29,202 bases of DNA from Stentor coeruleus (GCA_001970955.1 MPUH01000926.1:1-29202); one strand, 5' to 3'. Counted from the first letter of the stretch, positions 1 to 8,640 are shown. Made by a program: numbers and translations. Notes: generated by a model not told the origin, from the letters alone.

Positions 1-2
1 TA

Positions 3-573
3 TTATCAAAATCTAATGATGAAATTGAACAATTAAAGTCTAGATACAGTACTTTTTTTGAAGAATTTAAAAGTAAAAATATTTGGAATAACTTTTTCTA
101 TGTTTTATATATACTTAGAAGAACAGTTTTAGTTTTAACATTTCATTTTTCACCAGATAAAGGTTTACAATTAGCGATATCAGTAAGTTTTAGTCTTATT
201 GTATTTTTTTATATAGATTTCTTTGTATGTTATTAGCACTAGAATGTTTAGATCAAGGATTATGAATCTTTATCATTTTATTAATGAGATTATCATAGCT
301 GTATTTTATTCTACTATTTTAGCAGAAGCAATGGGAAATAAGGAAAATATGAGTGAGAAAACTGTTATGATTTGTATCAATTTAGTTATTACTGCATGGG
401 CTTTAAATATGATTATCAGTTCAATTGGTAATGTAATAGCTGTGGTTGGAAGGGTAAAAGGCTATTTAAAGAAAAGGAAGGAGAGAAAAATTAAAGAAAT
501 ATATAGAGTAAAAACTTTTCCTGAAAGTGATATGAATACACAAAACAAGGGGAAAAATTCAGAATTAGATTAA
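3..573 (+). CDS. C-terminal part of a multi-pass membrane protein (5' end outside window)
   Basis: An open frame enters at base 3 and runs to base 200. A 16-nt GT-AG intron (201-216) then moves it into the frame that ends with TAA at 571-573, giving about 184 residues. The product has roughly four hydrophobic segments (around NNFFYVLYILRR, LAISVSFSLIISLYVIS, INEIIIAVFYSTILAEA and ICINLVITAWALNMIISS). A basic, charged tail follows (GYLKKRKERK onward), which suggests a cytosolic C-terminus. This layout resembles the membrane-spanning C-terminal part of large ciliate surface proteins that often carry Cys-rich extracellular repeats, but the N-terminus is outside the window, so that is inference only. 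Without the intron the frame would stop at TAG 234-236, which is why splicing is needed. I do not recognise a specific family. Confidence 0.75.
201..216 (+). other. 16-nt spliceosomal intron
   Basis: The sequence is gtatttttttatatag. It falls between codons (phase 0) and joins two open frames that are offset by one base. It starts GTA, ends AG and has an A six bases from its 3' end, like the four 15-nt introns in this window. The extra base lies upstream of that A. Confidence 0.75.
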
Positions 574-960
574 GTAGTTAGTAATAAAGAAAATAAAGGT
601 TAAGTTTAGTTAAGATTGCTTTTATGATGCTATATGANTAAGATTGCTTTTATGATGCTATATGATATTTTGCCTATTTTTTATCTATGATTTAGATAGT
701 TTTCTTTATATCAATAAAAAAATATTATGAACATCAAATTTTTACCAAATTTAATATAAACAAAAAGAGCTAAAATTATTATCACAACTTTCCACTATTA
801 TTCTTAAAAAATAACGATATTCATACTTTTATACCATCTTTACAAACCTCAAATCCTTCTTCTTCTAACACATTTACACTCTTATTCTAAAATCCAAAAC
901 ATATAAAAACTGACAAAAAACCTCATGCACGTATTTAATACATACATCTTCTTATCTATA
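574..960. other. Intergenic stretch with a scaffold junction
   Basis: This lies between the 3' end of the membrane-protein gene (+) and the 3' end of the gene at 961-1995 (-). I see no credible gene in it. It contains the single N at 638 flanked by a duplication. From about 780 onward the + strand is strikingly poor in G and rich in C, and the same bias continues into the 3' part of the neighbouring minus-strand gene. Confidence 0.7.
611..665. repeat. Exact 27-nt direct duplication around one N (probable assembly artefact)
   Basis: Bases 611-637 and 639-665 are identical and are separated only by an N at 638. The same layout occurs at 13743 and 25590. The simplest reading is two contig ends that overlap but were joined with an N instead of being merged. 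Confidence 0.85.
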
Positions 961-1995
961 CTAAAGAACCTTCATATTTGTGATTTTCTCATCAGGCCTA
1001 GTCTTCACAATTGTATCATTCACTGTCTGATTCAACCTATCAACCCAATGCATCTTAACTTTTTTCTTAGTCGTATTAACCACCGATACTTCCCTTCTCC
1101 TATTCTTCATACTTTTCTTCGATATCGTACTCTCAACAACATCCAACAACTTTTCCTTCCTCTCTTCTTTCTTCTGTTCTAAAACATCAACTTTCACATT
1201 AGAAAAAGGGTTAAACTGCCAATCTTTTATTTTTTCTTTCATGACAATATCTTTAGCTGTTCTAACCATTGGTTCTATACTTAATTTAACTTGATTTTGC
1301 ATTTTTACTGGTACCATACTTTTAACTCTTTCTCTATTAAATTCTTGAGAAAATATTCCACGAGCATTAAGAATTAGAACTTCTTTTTTAGCTTCTTCTT
1401 CGAATTTCTCTCCAAGTTCTTTTTTTTTTTGACTTACTTGTGAAGTTATAAAGCTTTGTTCATTTATATTTAATGCATGAAGGTAATTAAGATATTCTCT
1501 TGCTTGACGTTGACTTGCTGATACTCGAGTTGTTGGTCTTGTACTTTTATTTTTTGGTCTTGAGTATTTGATTGTAGAGTCTCTTTGGATAGGTGGAGGT
1601 TTAACTTTTTGGAAGCCGGTTAGAACTTTTGTGCGGAAGTTGTCGTTGAATTCTAGATTTTCATCAATTTCCTCGTTAGGTTTTTTAGTGATAACTGGCC
1701 CTGGAGCATGGATTCTTAGTTTGCCTTTGCGGATTTCATCAGCGACCCAGTTCTTTTCTTGTAGTCTTCCATATGCAAAACCAACTTCATTCATATACTC
1801 TTTAGCTCTTTTTGATACTGTATCCAGATTGTCTGTAGTTACAGGCCTTTTTATAAAATCCCCTAGTTTTATCCGCTTTACAACAGAATAATGGTCACTG
1901 TTCACAGGTTTTTTATTTAAGGTTTCTAGAATCAAAGAATGAATTGGGTCTTCTTTAAATCTAATAATCGCATTTGGAGGAGTAGACTTTTCCAT
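961..1995 (-). CDS. Unknown basic, lysine-rich protein (344 aa)
   Basis: This is an uninterrupted frame from ATG (1993-1995) to a stop at 961-963. The protein is strongly charged and basic, with no signal peptide or membrane segment. It has Lys/Glu-rich, helix-forming stretches in the middle (around SQKKKELGEKFEEEAKKE) and in the C-terminal half (EQKKEERKEKLLDVVE). It ends with a short, fairly hydrophobic tail after a basic cluster (STISKKSMKNRRR). I recognise no domain. It is divergent from the coiled-coil gene at 2000, with four bases between the start codons, so the two probably share one promoter region. The coding character (many charged residues, long frame, natural start at the gene boundary) makes it a convincing gene. 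The function is unknown; a structural or cytoskeletal role would only be a guess. Confidence 0.85.
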   Translation of the reverse strand: MEKSTPPNAIIRFKEDPIHSLILETLNKKPVNSDHYSVVKRIKLGDFIKRPVTTDNLDTVSKRAKEYMNEVGFAYGRLQEKNWVADEIRKGKLRIHAPGPVITKKPNEEIDENLEFNDNFRTKVLTGFQKVKPPPIQRDSTIKYSRPKNKSTRPTTRVSASQRQAREYLNYLHALNINEQSFITSQVSQKKKELGEKFEEEAKKEVLILNARGIFSQEFNRERVKSMVPVKMQNQVKLSIEPMVRTAKDIVMKEKIKDWQFNPFSNVKVDVLEQKKEERKEKLLDVVESTISKKSMKNRRREVSVVNTTKKKVKMHWVDRLNQTVNDTIVKTRPDEKITNMKVL

Positions 1996-2007
1996 TATAA
2001 TGGAAAA
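1988..2007. promoter_or_regulatory. 20-nt perfect palindrome spanning two divergent start codons
   Basis: The sequence tttTCCATTATAATGGAaaa is its own reverse complement. It contains the ATG of the minus-strand gene (read as CAT at 1993-1995) and the ATG of the plus-strand gene (2000-2002). Only TATA (1996-1999) lies between them. Any core promoter for either gene must overlap the other gene's coding region or sit in these few bases. The palindrome is seen directly; a shared promoter is inferred. Confidence 0.6.
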
Positions 2008-2524
2008 TTGTTCTCATCAAGATAAGCTTGAGTCTTTACAAGTTGTACAAGCAAAGCAAAAGGCTATCAATGATACTGTAAACAAAGTCAATTCCTTGTA
2101 TAATGTTATGGTTAAGAATTCTAAACAGACAACTCAGAATATTGATAAAATCAAAAACAGCACAAGAGAGTTTGATATTTTGTTTCAAGAAATCATTAAA
2201 ATAACTCAATCTATAGAAGAGTGTAGTAAAAAAGTTAATGATCTTGATAAAAATTTGACTGAGAAACTGGTTCTTAAGAACAGAAATGATGTGTTTTTGT
2301 TTGAGCAAAGGGAAATGAAAAGTTTACATGGAGAAGAGGAAAAATATCAGTAATATCAACTTAGGGGCAAAATTAAAGACTTAAAAGCTCAAATTAGAGA
2401 TATTCAGTTGAAAGAGACTATAGCTAATGGGCCTGAAAAGAAAAACCCAACACAGGTTAGTAGTTTGAAAGATATAAAGCCTATACAAAGCTTAAATACA
2501 CTAGATGACTTTTTCAACTCTTAA
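2000..2524 (+). CDS. Small coiled-coil protein (169 aa, one intron)
   Basis: The first exon runs from ATG 2000 to 2349 and the second from 2365 to TAA 2522-2524. A 15-nt intron splits a Gln codon (ca|g). Unspliced translation would stop at 2351, and splicing adds about 52 residues in frame. The protein is almost wholly helical with heptad-like spacing (for example KVNSLYNVMVKNSKQTTQNI and SIEECSKKVNDLDKNLTEKL). It ends in a short acidic-hydrophobic motif, LDDFFNS. It has no membrane segment or signal peptide. Small coiled-coil subunits of complexes such as BLOC-type or kinetochore assemblies look like this, but I cannot assign one. It is divergently paired with the gene at 961-1995. Confidence 0.85.
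2350..2364 (+). other. 15-nt spliceosomal intron
   Basis: The sequence gtaatatcaacttag is in phase 2 and contains the in-frame TAA that would otherwise truncate the protein. The frame stays open for 52 further codons after removal. An A sits at position 10, six from the 3' end. Confidence 0.9.
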
Positions 2525-3013
2525 TAATAAAAGTTTATTGGGTTAAAATTTTTGTATGCAACTAAAGATAAACTTTTTATGTTGAAGTTATAAAGTTATT
2601 TATAGTTGCAAATAATTACTATTGCAAGATGAAATATAGATTGCATTTATAAAGGAAATTTATAAATTTTATTATTTTTAGAATATGATTTTTAGATGAA
2701 GTTTTAATATTATCAACACATTTCTACAACAATATTTGCATCTGAAATCATAGAATACAATAAAAATTAATATTTGTAACTTTTTAATAAATTACATCTA
2801 ACCTCTTATCATTATCATCATCTTATAAAACTTAAACCAATTATTCCAAAAAATAAAAAATCTCCTATACTAATTCCTTTATAAACCATTCTCTTTCAAA
2901 AAACTTTTCTCATCCCTAAAACCTCAAAACCCAATCTTAAACCTAAACCTCCATTAAAAACCACACAATAAACTCCACTTAACTTCCAAATATAAACAAA
3001 AATAATATTCAAT
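2525..3013. other. Intergenic, upstream region of the MORN gene
   Basis: I see no gene here. The proximal ~230 nt (about 2780-3013) is nearly devoid of G on the + strand and rich in A, C and T, just upstream of the start at 3014. The same G-poor coding-strand signature precedes most genes in the window. Confidence 0.65.
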
Positions 3014-4333
3014 ATGGGCAACGCAAATTGTGCAAGATGCTTACAAGACATGGCATCTGGTCAAGAAGTAGATCTTAAGCCATCAGTAATCTCAAAATAG
3101 AACATCCTAAATGCTTTTGAACATTTTCGAGACAGTATAGCTAGTGATTCTCCACACAAAAGAGTTATAGAAAGACAAACAAAAAAATACAGTTTTGACA
3201 CAACAAGATCAGTGCTTAAAATCCAAGCTCTTTGGCGAGGTTTTACTTGCCAAAAACAATATTCACTAATAAAAAAACTAACAAGACCAAATCAGAACTA
3301 TTTTTCACAACAAGACATAAAACATAGTCTGACTTTTAACACAATGGCAAGCAAAAGAACTAAAATAGAAAAGTTTTCTTATCCTTCAGGAGCTGTTTAT
3401 AAAGGTGACTGGCTTGGAGGTTTTCGAGATGGGGATGGGAAAATGGAATGGACAGATGGCGCACAATATGAAGGGTCTTGGAGTTTTGGGTATCCTTTTG
3501 GCTATGGGAAATTTACACATGTTGATGGAGATAGTTATGCAGGAGAGTGGAAAAGTCCTTATTCTGGAGCGAGGAATTTCATATCAGGATCTCCACATGC
3601 TCATGTTGATAAGAAAAAAATCACAGATGGATATAGTAATTTTTATACAGTTTGGCTTTGGATGAAACAAGAATATTTCAATCAAAACCCTCGAAAATCC
3701 AACACTCTATCATTCAGTATCAATCATGAAAAGCAAATAAAAAACCTAGAAAAAAAAATTGCCTCACAACAAGACAGTATAAACGATGTGAGGATAATGC
3801 TAGAAGAAATATTTACAGAAAAATTCATAAGCAAATTCCCTGAAACCATATTAGATGATGGGGCGAAATACCGAGGTGAGTTACTTAATAGAAAACGTGT
3901 AGGAAAAGGGATAAATATATGGGAAAGTGGAGATAAATATATAGGTGAATGGGAAAATAATCTTCAACATGGATCAGGGTGGAATATTTGGGTAGATGGA
4001 TCAAGTTATATTGGAGGATACAAAATGAATTTCAAAGATGGTCTTGGTGAGTATATCTGGGAAGATGGGACTAGATATGCAGGTGGGTGGAAAGAAAATA
4101 ATATCGATGGTTATGGGCTTTATAAATGGAGTGATGGCCGAGAGTATTGTGGAGAATGGCAAAATGGACTTATGCATGGATTTGGGCTTTTTACTGCCCG
4201 TGATGGGAAAAAGTATCAAGGAAAATGGCAGAAAGGGAAAAAACATGGAGTGGGATATTCTATTCATCTAGACCATCACATAACCTTTGACAGTTGGGAA
4301 AACGGTCGCATTCAAAAACCAAATATTCTTTAG
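3014..4333 (+). CDS. MORN-repeat protein with IQ motif and MGN-C N-terminus (434 aa, one intron)
   Basis: The start is ATG 3014, in a first exon that runs to 3085. A 15-nt intron (3086-3100) removes the only in-frame stop. The N-terminus MGNANCARC has Gly2 and nearby Cys residues, resembling an N-myristoylation/palmitoylation site, although position 6 is Cys rather than the favoured Ser/Thr. An IQ-type calmodulin-binding motif follows at about 64-80 (KIQALWRGFTCQKQY). Two to three MORN repeats lie at about 118-175 (for example YEGSWSFGYPFGYGKF). A short helical linker (LEKKIASQQDSINDVRIMLE) leads to about six more MORN repeats to the C-terminus (YIGEWENNLQHGSGWNIW and similar). MORN repeats mediate membrane or protein association. 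A calcium/calmodulin-responsive, membrane-tethered scaffold is a reasonable inference. The stop lies 25 nt from the convergent gene at 4359. Confidence 0.9.
3086..3100 (+). other. 15-nt spliceosomal intron
   Basis: The sequence gtaatctcaaaatag is in phase 0 and ends in an in-frame TAG. Removing it joins the MGNANCARC exon to the IQ/MORN reading frame with no other change. An A sits six bases from the 3' end. Confidence 0.9.
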
Positions 4334-4358
4334 TTTGCTTAAATATAACATCATTACT

Positions 4359-4886
4359 CTACAGTTTATCATGCATAATATCAACCCATTTCGTGTAGTC
4401 ATTTCTCTTAATATTAGCCAATTCAATATCTTCTAAACATATACCAATATTCTTATTACTTTCTTTATATTTACGATATCCAACTTCATCTTTTATATTC
4501 ATATACCAAAAAGGTAATTGTGAATTGTAAATATGTCTTGATTTTAATATTTCCTGTTTTCTATATATAAAATACTGATATTCTGTTAAATGGAATTTTT
4601 CTTCTTCATGATTTTCTATTATAGAACATTCAATACGTTCTTTGTTTTTATTAGGCCCAGTACGTAATACTGGAACTCTTGGGGGTTTATTTGATATGTT
4701 TAATGAATCATCTTTTTTATGAAATGAACTTTCGGTCGCATTTGATGAACCTGAAATACTTAAGATGCTACTGTAATGTCTTAGTTTAGGGATCATGGAT
4801 TTATCTGTTGAGTTACGTCCACGCATTATTGATGGAAATTCTAAATTGTTAGATGAGTCTGAAGATATTTTTGAATAAACTTTCAT
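4359..4886 (-). CDS. Unknown protein, Ser-rich N-terminal half (175 aa)
   Basis: This is a complete frame from ATG at 4884-4886 to TAG at 4359-4361. The first ~70 residues are rich in Ser/Asn and look disordered (SSDSSNNLEF, SSILSISGSSNATESS). A Pro-containing segment follows (KPPRVPVLRTGPNK). The second half is a charged, Tyr-rich region that is probably folded (EYQYFIYRKQEILKSRHIYN, LPFWYMNIKDEVGYRKYKES). It has no membrane segment, signal peptide or recognised domain. It converges on the MORN gene with only 25 nt between stops. Its 5' side abuts the CDKL kinase 3' end in the same orientation, about 200 nt away. The sequence composition supports a real gene; the function is unknown. Confidence 0.8.
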   Translation of the reverse strand: MKVYSKISSDSSNNLEFPSIMRGRNSTDKSMIPKLRHYSSILSISGSSNATESSFHKKDDSLNISNKPPRVPVLRTGPNKNKERIECSIIENHEEEKFHLTEYQYFIYRKQEILKSRHIYNSQLPFWYMNIKDEVGYRKYKESNKNIGICLEDIELANIKRNDYTKWVDIMHDKL

Positions 4887-5088
4887 ATTTATTTATTTTC
4901 GCTTTTGTAAATGGGTTTATTGAAATTTCATAACTGTTTGGAGGATTTGTATATTAGAAATCAAAATTTATATGTAAAAAAAACCTAGAAGTTTAAGATT
5001 GTGTGTTAATAAAAAAATAAAATTTTCATATGAGAATTCGATTTTTTTAATCATATTCGATATAATATTTGCCATTATAAATCTTATA

Positions 5089-6558
5089 TTAAAACTTCTT
5101 GATTTTGTTTATTTTAAAGAACTTTTCTTCAGGTCCTCCGCATAAATCAGGCCCATCATCTTTCATTTTGCCCTTCAGTTCAATTTTCTTTTGAGAAATT
5201 TCAAAGTTGTGATGATGATGAATCAAAGGTAACTGTTTAGTCGACCCATGTCCTGAAGCAGTTTCAATATCCACAAACTCTCCATTCGGTTTATTTTTCA
5301 CAAACTTATTCGGGAACTTATTCGTATCATAAACTTTGATTTTTTTTTTCAAAGCCTTAATCCTCATCTTACTCTCCGACTCTTCTGTAATATGAAACAT
5401 AGGGAATTTCTGTTTATTTTCTTCAACAACTTGTTTATTTTGTATATCTTTTCTATACCCTTGTTGTTCCATTTCATTAATTTCAGAAACAAACATAGAC
5501 GATCTTGTTTTAGACCTTTGATCAACATTATCACTTTTTATCACAGAATTCCCAGACCCAATCCCTGAGAGTTTTTTCCCAACAGGGATAATAGCTTTAT
5601 TTCCCCCATACGTAATTTTATTCATACCAGATGAGGTCATTGGTCTAGTAATATCATCTTTAAATATATCGAAATATGGATGATTTAAAGCTTGTGATGC
5701 AGTTGGTCTATCATCAGGGTTCATAGCTAATAAACTTTTTATAAACGATAAGCCAATTTTACCAATTTTCCCCAAATACCTTTTTTCTAAAGTTTCGAAT
5801 TTTGTGATTTCAGGGAACCTGAGTCCTAAAAAGTGAGGGTTTTTCATAAAAGCTTCTTTGTGTTCTGGTATTAATGGACCCATTATTTTTTGTATACAAT
5901 AAAGCTGATCAATTTCACTCTCCCCTGGGAATAAAGGTTGGCCATCAATAAGTTCACCCATTATACACCCTATAGCCCATATATCTACTGGGGTATTATA
6001 ATTACATCCAACTAAAAGCTCTGGAGCTCTATACCACCTTGTTGCAACATAATCAGTCATTGTAATCTGTGTTGTGAGCTGTCTAGCAAAACCAAAATCG
6101 CATAGTTTTAATGAATGAGTTTTTGAAACTAATAAATTCTCAGGTTTTATATCACGATGGATTATCGATTGACTATGACAAAAATCTATTGCTTTACATA
6201 GTTGGTATATATATTGTTGGATAAATTCTGGCTGTTTAGATTATACTTCAATTCCGTTTGGCTTTTGTTCAAGAACTTCAAGTAGGTTCCGATCAACGTA
6301 TTCAAATACTAGGTATAACTTTCCTTGACGACGAAATGCTTCACGAAGCTGGACTATGTTATCGTGTTTAAGCATTCGTAGAACTTTTACTTCACGGATT
6401 GTTGTTTTACGCACTGCTTCATCGTCTTCGGATTCTTTGAATTTTTTCACTGCTACAAACTCTCCTGTTTCTTTGTTTCGTGCTTTAAGAACTACACCGT
6501 ATGCGCCTGTATATCTTTTACCTTCACCTATCACACAAATGATTTCATACTTATTCAT
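5089..6558 (-). CDS. CDKL-family (CDKL5-like) Ser/Thr protein kinase, two introns (479 aa)
   Basis: Three exons (6522-6558, 6247-6506 and 5089-6231) join in frame after removal of two 15-nt introns. The N-terminus [20 protein letters not shown] is typical of the CDKL group. Other features are the catalytic Lys at about 33 ([10 protein letters not shown]), the [13 protein letters not shown] helix, HRD in [12 protein letters not shown] (Asp about 126), DFG in CDFGFA (144-146), and a MAPK-like TDY activation-loop motif (158-160) followed by [12 protein letters not shown]. The kinase domain ends near residue 285. The remaining ~195 residues are basic and probably disordered, including a HHHH run. 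CDKL kinases regulate cilium length and microtubules in other eukaryotes, and a ciliary role is likely but inferred. All catalytic residues are present, so it should be active. Confidence 0.93.
6232..6246 (-). other. 15-nt spliceosomal intron (second intron of the CDKL gene)
   Basis: On the coding strand it reads gtataatctaaacag and is in phase 0. It shifts nothing but contains the TAA that would end the first half of the kinase at ...NGIEV. Splicing gives [19 protein letters not shown], which restores the conserved kinase helix and the HRD segment. Confidence 0.95.
6507..6521 (-). other. 15-nt spliceosomal intron without an in-frame stop (first intron of the CDKL gene)
   Basis: On the coding strand it reads gtaaaagatatacag and is in phase 1. 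Retained, it would insert five residues into the glycine-rich loop ([11 protein letters not shown]). Removed, it restores canonical GEGAYGVV. Because it is a multiple of three and has no stop, a gene finder unaware of tiny introns would keep it as coding. Confidence 0.95.
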
Positions 6559-6736
6559 AAATTATATATTCATAACTACTAATATTACCTCTTCTATAAT
6601 ATAACACTTTATAACCTAATTTATAACAAATTCTATCACAACCAAGCACAATTTTAATTAGATTATTAATAATTATTTAAATACAACATAAAAATTCTTT
6701 TCTTAACCCATCATATAAATCCATATCTAATCTACC

Positions 6737-7708
6737 TTAAAATATTATCGGGAAAGATGCGCAATCCGCGACACCACACATATTCGTCCCTCTCTGCAAT
6801 AAAAAGTATCCATTATCTCCCCAACTAGCCCCCCAACTATTCTTAACAATATAATACTGTTCACCAGTTGATGTTACCCCATAACCAACAGCTAATACCG
6901 CATGATTGACTTGACTTGGAAGATTTGAGCATAAAGGACTACTATAAACACCTCCAGTATAATCCTTAAACCCACTAATAACTTGAAAAGCAATAGATAC
7001 TGGCCCTTTAAAAGCTATAGCATGTTGTAATGAATACTCATCTAAATATGTAATATTATGTGAGCCTCTTTTAGCGAAATATCTTCCAGTAATATTTTTA
7101 CATACTCCATCTTTAGCTGTATATGGATATTCTTGTTCTGTTGTAAGTCCTGAAACAGATTTTATATATTCAAAAGCTTGAGATGGAAGACCACCATTAC
7201 AGCCAAAGTTGTTGAAAGCTCCAGCACAATCAACTAATTGTTGTTCTGATAAAGATGGAAGACCTTCTTCTGTTGATATTGCCCAATGACTTTCCATAGC
7301 ACCAGTTGTTGAGAAAGTCCAACAACTACCACAGTTTCCTTGGTTTTTGACTGGGCTAACAACACCCATAGATCGCCAATCTACAGCATTTGGTAACCAA
7401 CCTAGGTTATATGCTTGATAAGTACCTTGGGTTGCTGAACAGTTTTGCCAAGCTCCAAGTCTTTTTAGGGCAAATTCTTCATCAGTCCAATCTGAGAATT
7501 CGTTTATCCCCATTGTCCAGGTTTTGTCTGGGTTGGAATTATGCAATTCGATTCTTTTTAGGGTTTTTTCGAATATGTCTCTACGCAAGGTGTATTCATC
7601 TGGGGTGTAGAATTTGCTATAGGAGTGAGTAAAATGCATGAAAGTTCGGTCTATGGCGATGTTTCCGAGGCATCCGACTATTAGGAGTAGGATTAGAGCT
7701 TTTGACAT
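6737..7708 (-). CDS. Cathepsin L-like papain-family cysteine protease precursor (323 aa)
   Basis: This is an intronless, complete preproenzyme of the C1A family. It has a hydrophobic signal peptide at residues 1-18 (ALILLLIVGCLG), then an I29-type propeptide (about 22-85, with INEFSDWTDEEF), and the mature enzyme from about LPNAVDWRS (105). Catalytic residues are intact: the oxyanion Gln123 and Cys129 in QGNCGSCWTFS, His269 in VNHAVLAVGYG, and Asn290 in VKNSWGASWG. Paired cysteines (for example CNGG at 170-173) match the fold. NCS and NIT sites could be glycosylated. It should act in the food vacuole or lysosome, or be secreted, and be activated by propeptide removal. It lies 178 nt downstream of, and co-oriented with, the CDKL gene start. 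Nothing is missing. Confidence 0.97.
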   Translation of the reverse strand: MSKALILLLIVGCLGNIAIDRTFMHFTHSYSKFYTPDEYTLRRDIFEKTLKRIELHNSNPDKTWTMGINEFSDWTDEEFALKRLGAWQNCSATQGTYQAYNLGWLPNAVDWRSMGVVSPVKNQGNCGSCWTFSTTGAMESHWAISTEEGLPSLSEQQLVDCAGAFNNFGCNGGLPSQAFEYIKSVSGLTTEQEYPYTAKDGVCKNITGRYFAKRGSHNITYLDEYSLQHAIAFKGPVSIAFQVISGFKDYTGGVYSSPLCSNLPSQVNHAVLAVGYGVTSTGEQYYIVKNSWGASWGDNGYFLLQRGTNMCGVADCASFPIIF

Positions 7709-7884
7709 TTATTCAACAAATATGGTATAGAGTTAGAAGATTTGGAGAGTTTTGAATTTTGGATGTGAAGTGATTTTTTGGGTTGGAGAATTTTGGAGGT
7801 AAGAGGATTGGGATAGTGAAATTTTTTAATATTATTGGGGTGAATTAATAATGAAAATAAAGGATGGTAGTTGTTATTTGGAGA
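7709..7884. other. Upstream region of the cathepsin gene
   Basis: No gene is seen. The + strand is G-rich and almost free of C, so the cathepsin coding strand is G-poor here, the same signature seen upstream of other starts. An individual promoter motif cannot be singled out. Confidence 0.55.
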
Positions 7885-8640
7885 TTAAGGCTTTTTTGAA
7901 GTGAGTAGTTTTTTATTTTGGCTTTCCATCTGTAAAATAATCAGATTGGTATTTAAACTAAGTATTTCCTTATTCTTATCAATAGTTAATATTCCCTTTA
8001 ATTGTCTTGCCATTTTCTTGCAAAAATCTTATCTCACTATAAACTTTCGACTTCAAGTTTTTTTAAATTAGTTTTCTTTCCTGTTCTTGTTGTATAAGAA
8101 AAAACTTGATTTTTTCCAAAGAATTTATACTCTAAAGCAAATCCTCAGATGTATAAGTATCTTCAAACTTCTCTGTAACAAATGTATTTGATTTTCTTAT
8201 CTCTAAAGCTATAGCCAACTCCTTACAAATTCCTTAAGTTCCATTAAATTACTAATTTCTTCAGCCTGATCATTTTTTTTTATAGCTCCACTCTTAAGAT
8301 TTTCTTCATATTTTTCTACACAAAATTAGATAATCTTTTAAGTATTTCGTAGTTTTTTTTCTTTTGAGTTATTGCATTTATAAGTTAAATTCTGTGTTAT
8401 TTGCGCTAGATTTTCTTATTAGTTAAAAAGATTCTCTTTTTTCTAAGTATGAACTCTTGGGTACTTTCTCTGTTATAACTATATGCTTGATGGTTTTTAT
8501 TTAATAATAATTTTAGAAGTGAAGATTTTCTTTTTAGTTTTTGGAGATTTGGCAAGGTTTTTTTACTTTTTTAATTTAGGCTGGGATTAGTCACTGTTCT
8601 ATAATATTTTGGTGATCATAAGTTCGTTGTTACTGTCTTG
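7885..8640 (-). pseudogene. Probable decayed coding region (frameshifts and stops)
   Basis: Read on the minus strand, successive frames give coding-like, charged helical peptides. Upstream, a stop-free run of 54 codons (8409-8570) contains NLQKLKRKSSLLKLLLNKN. Then come EEISNLMELKEF, then CKELAIALEIRKSNTFVTEK (8136-8232), then SLEKIKFFLIQQEQERKLI, then SKVYSEIRFLQENGKTIKG, and last GILTIDKNKEILSLNTNL ending at TAA 7885. The segments lie in the same order but in at least three frames, with several internal TAA and TAG codons and no fitting 15/16-nt introns between them. This looks like an inactivated coiled-coil protein gene between the cathepsin and USP-like genes. Alternatives are chance open stretches in AT-rich DNA, or a gene badly damaged by sequence errors. 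I see no homologue of it in the window. Confidence 0.5.

Noticed and set aside
223-573. Separate gene starting at base 223
   Set aside because: It starts with TTG and is explained by the 16-nt intron that joins it to the upstream open frame.
7885-8640. Alternative genetic code (TAA/TAG as Gln) to rescue the pseudogene
   Set aside because: TAA and TAG clearly terminate other genes in the window, and reassigning them would not repair the frameshifts.
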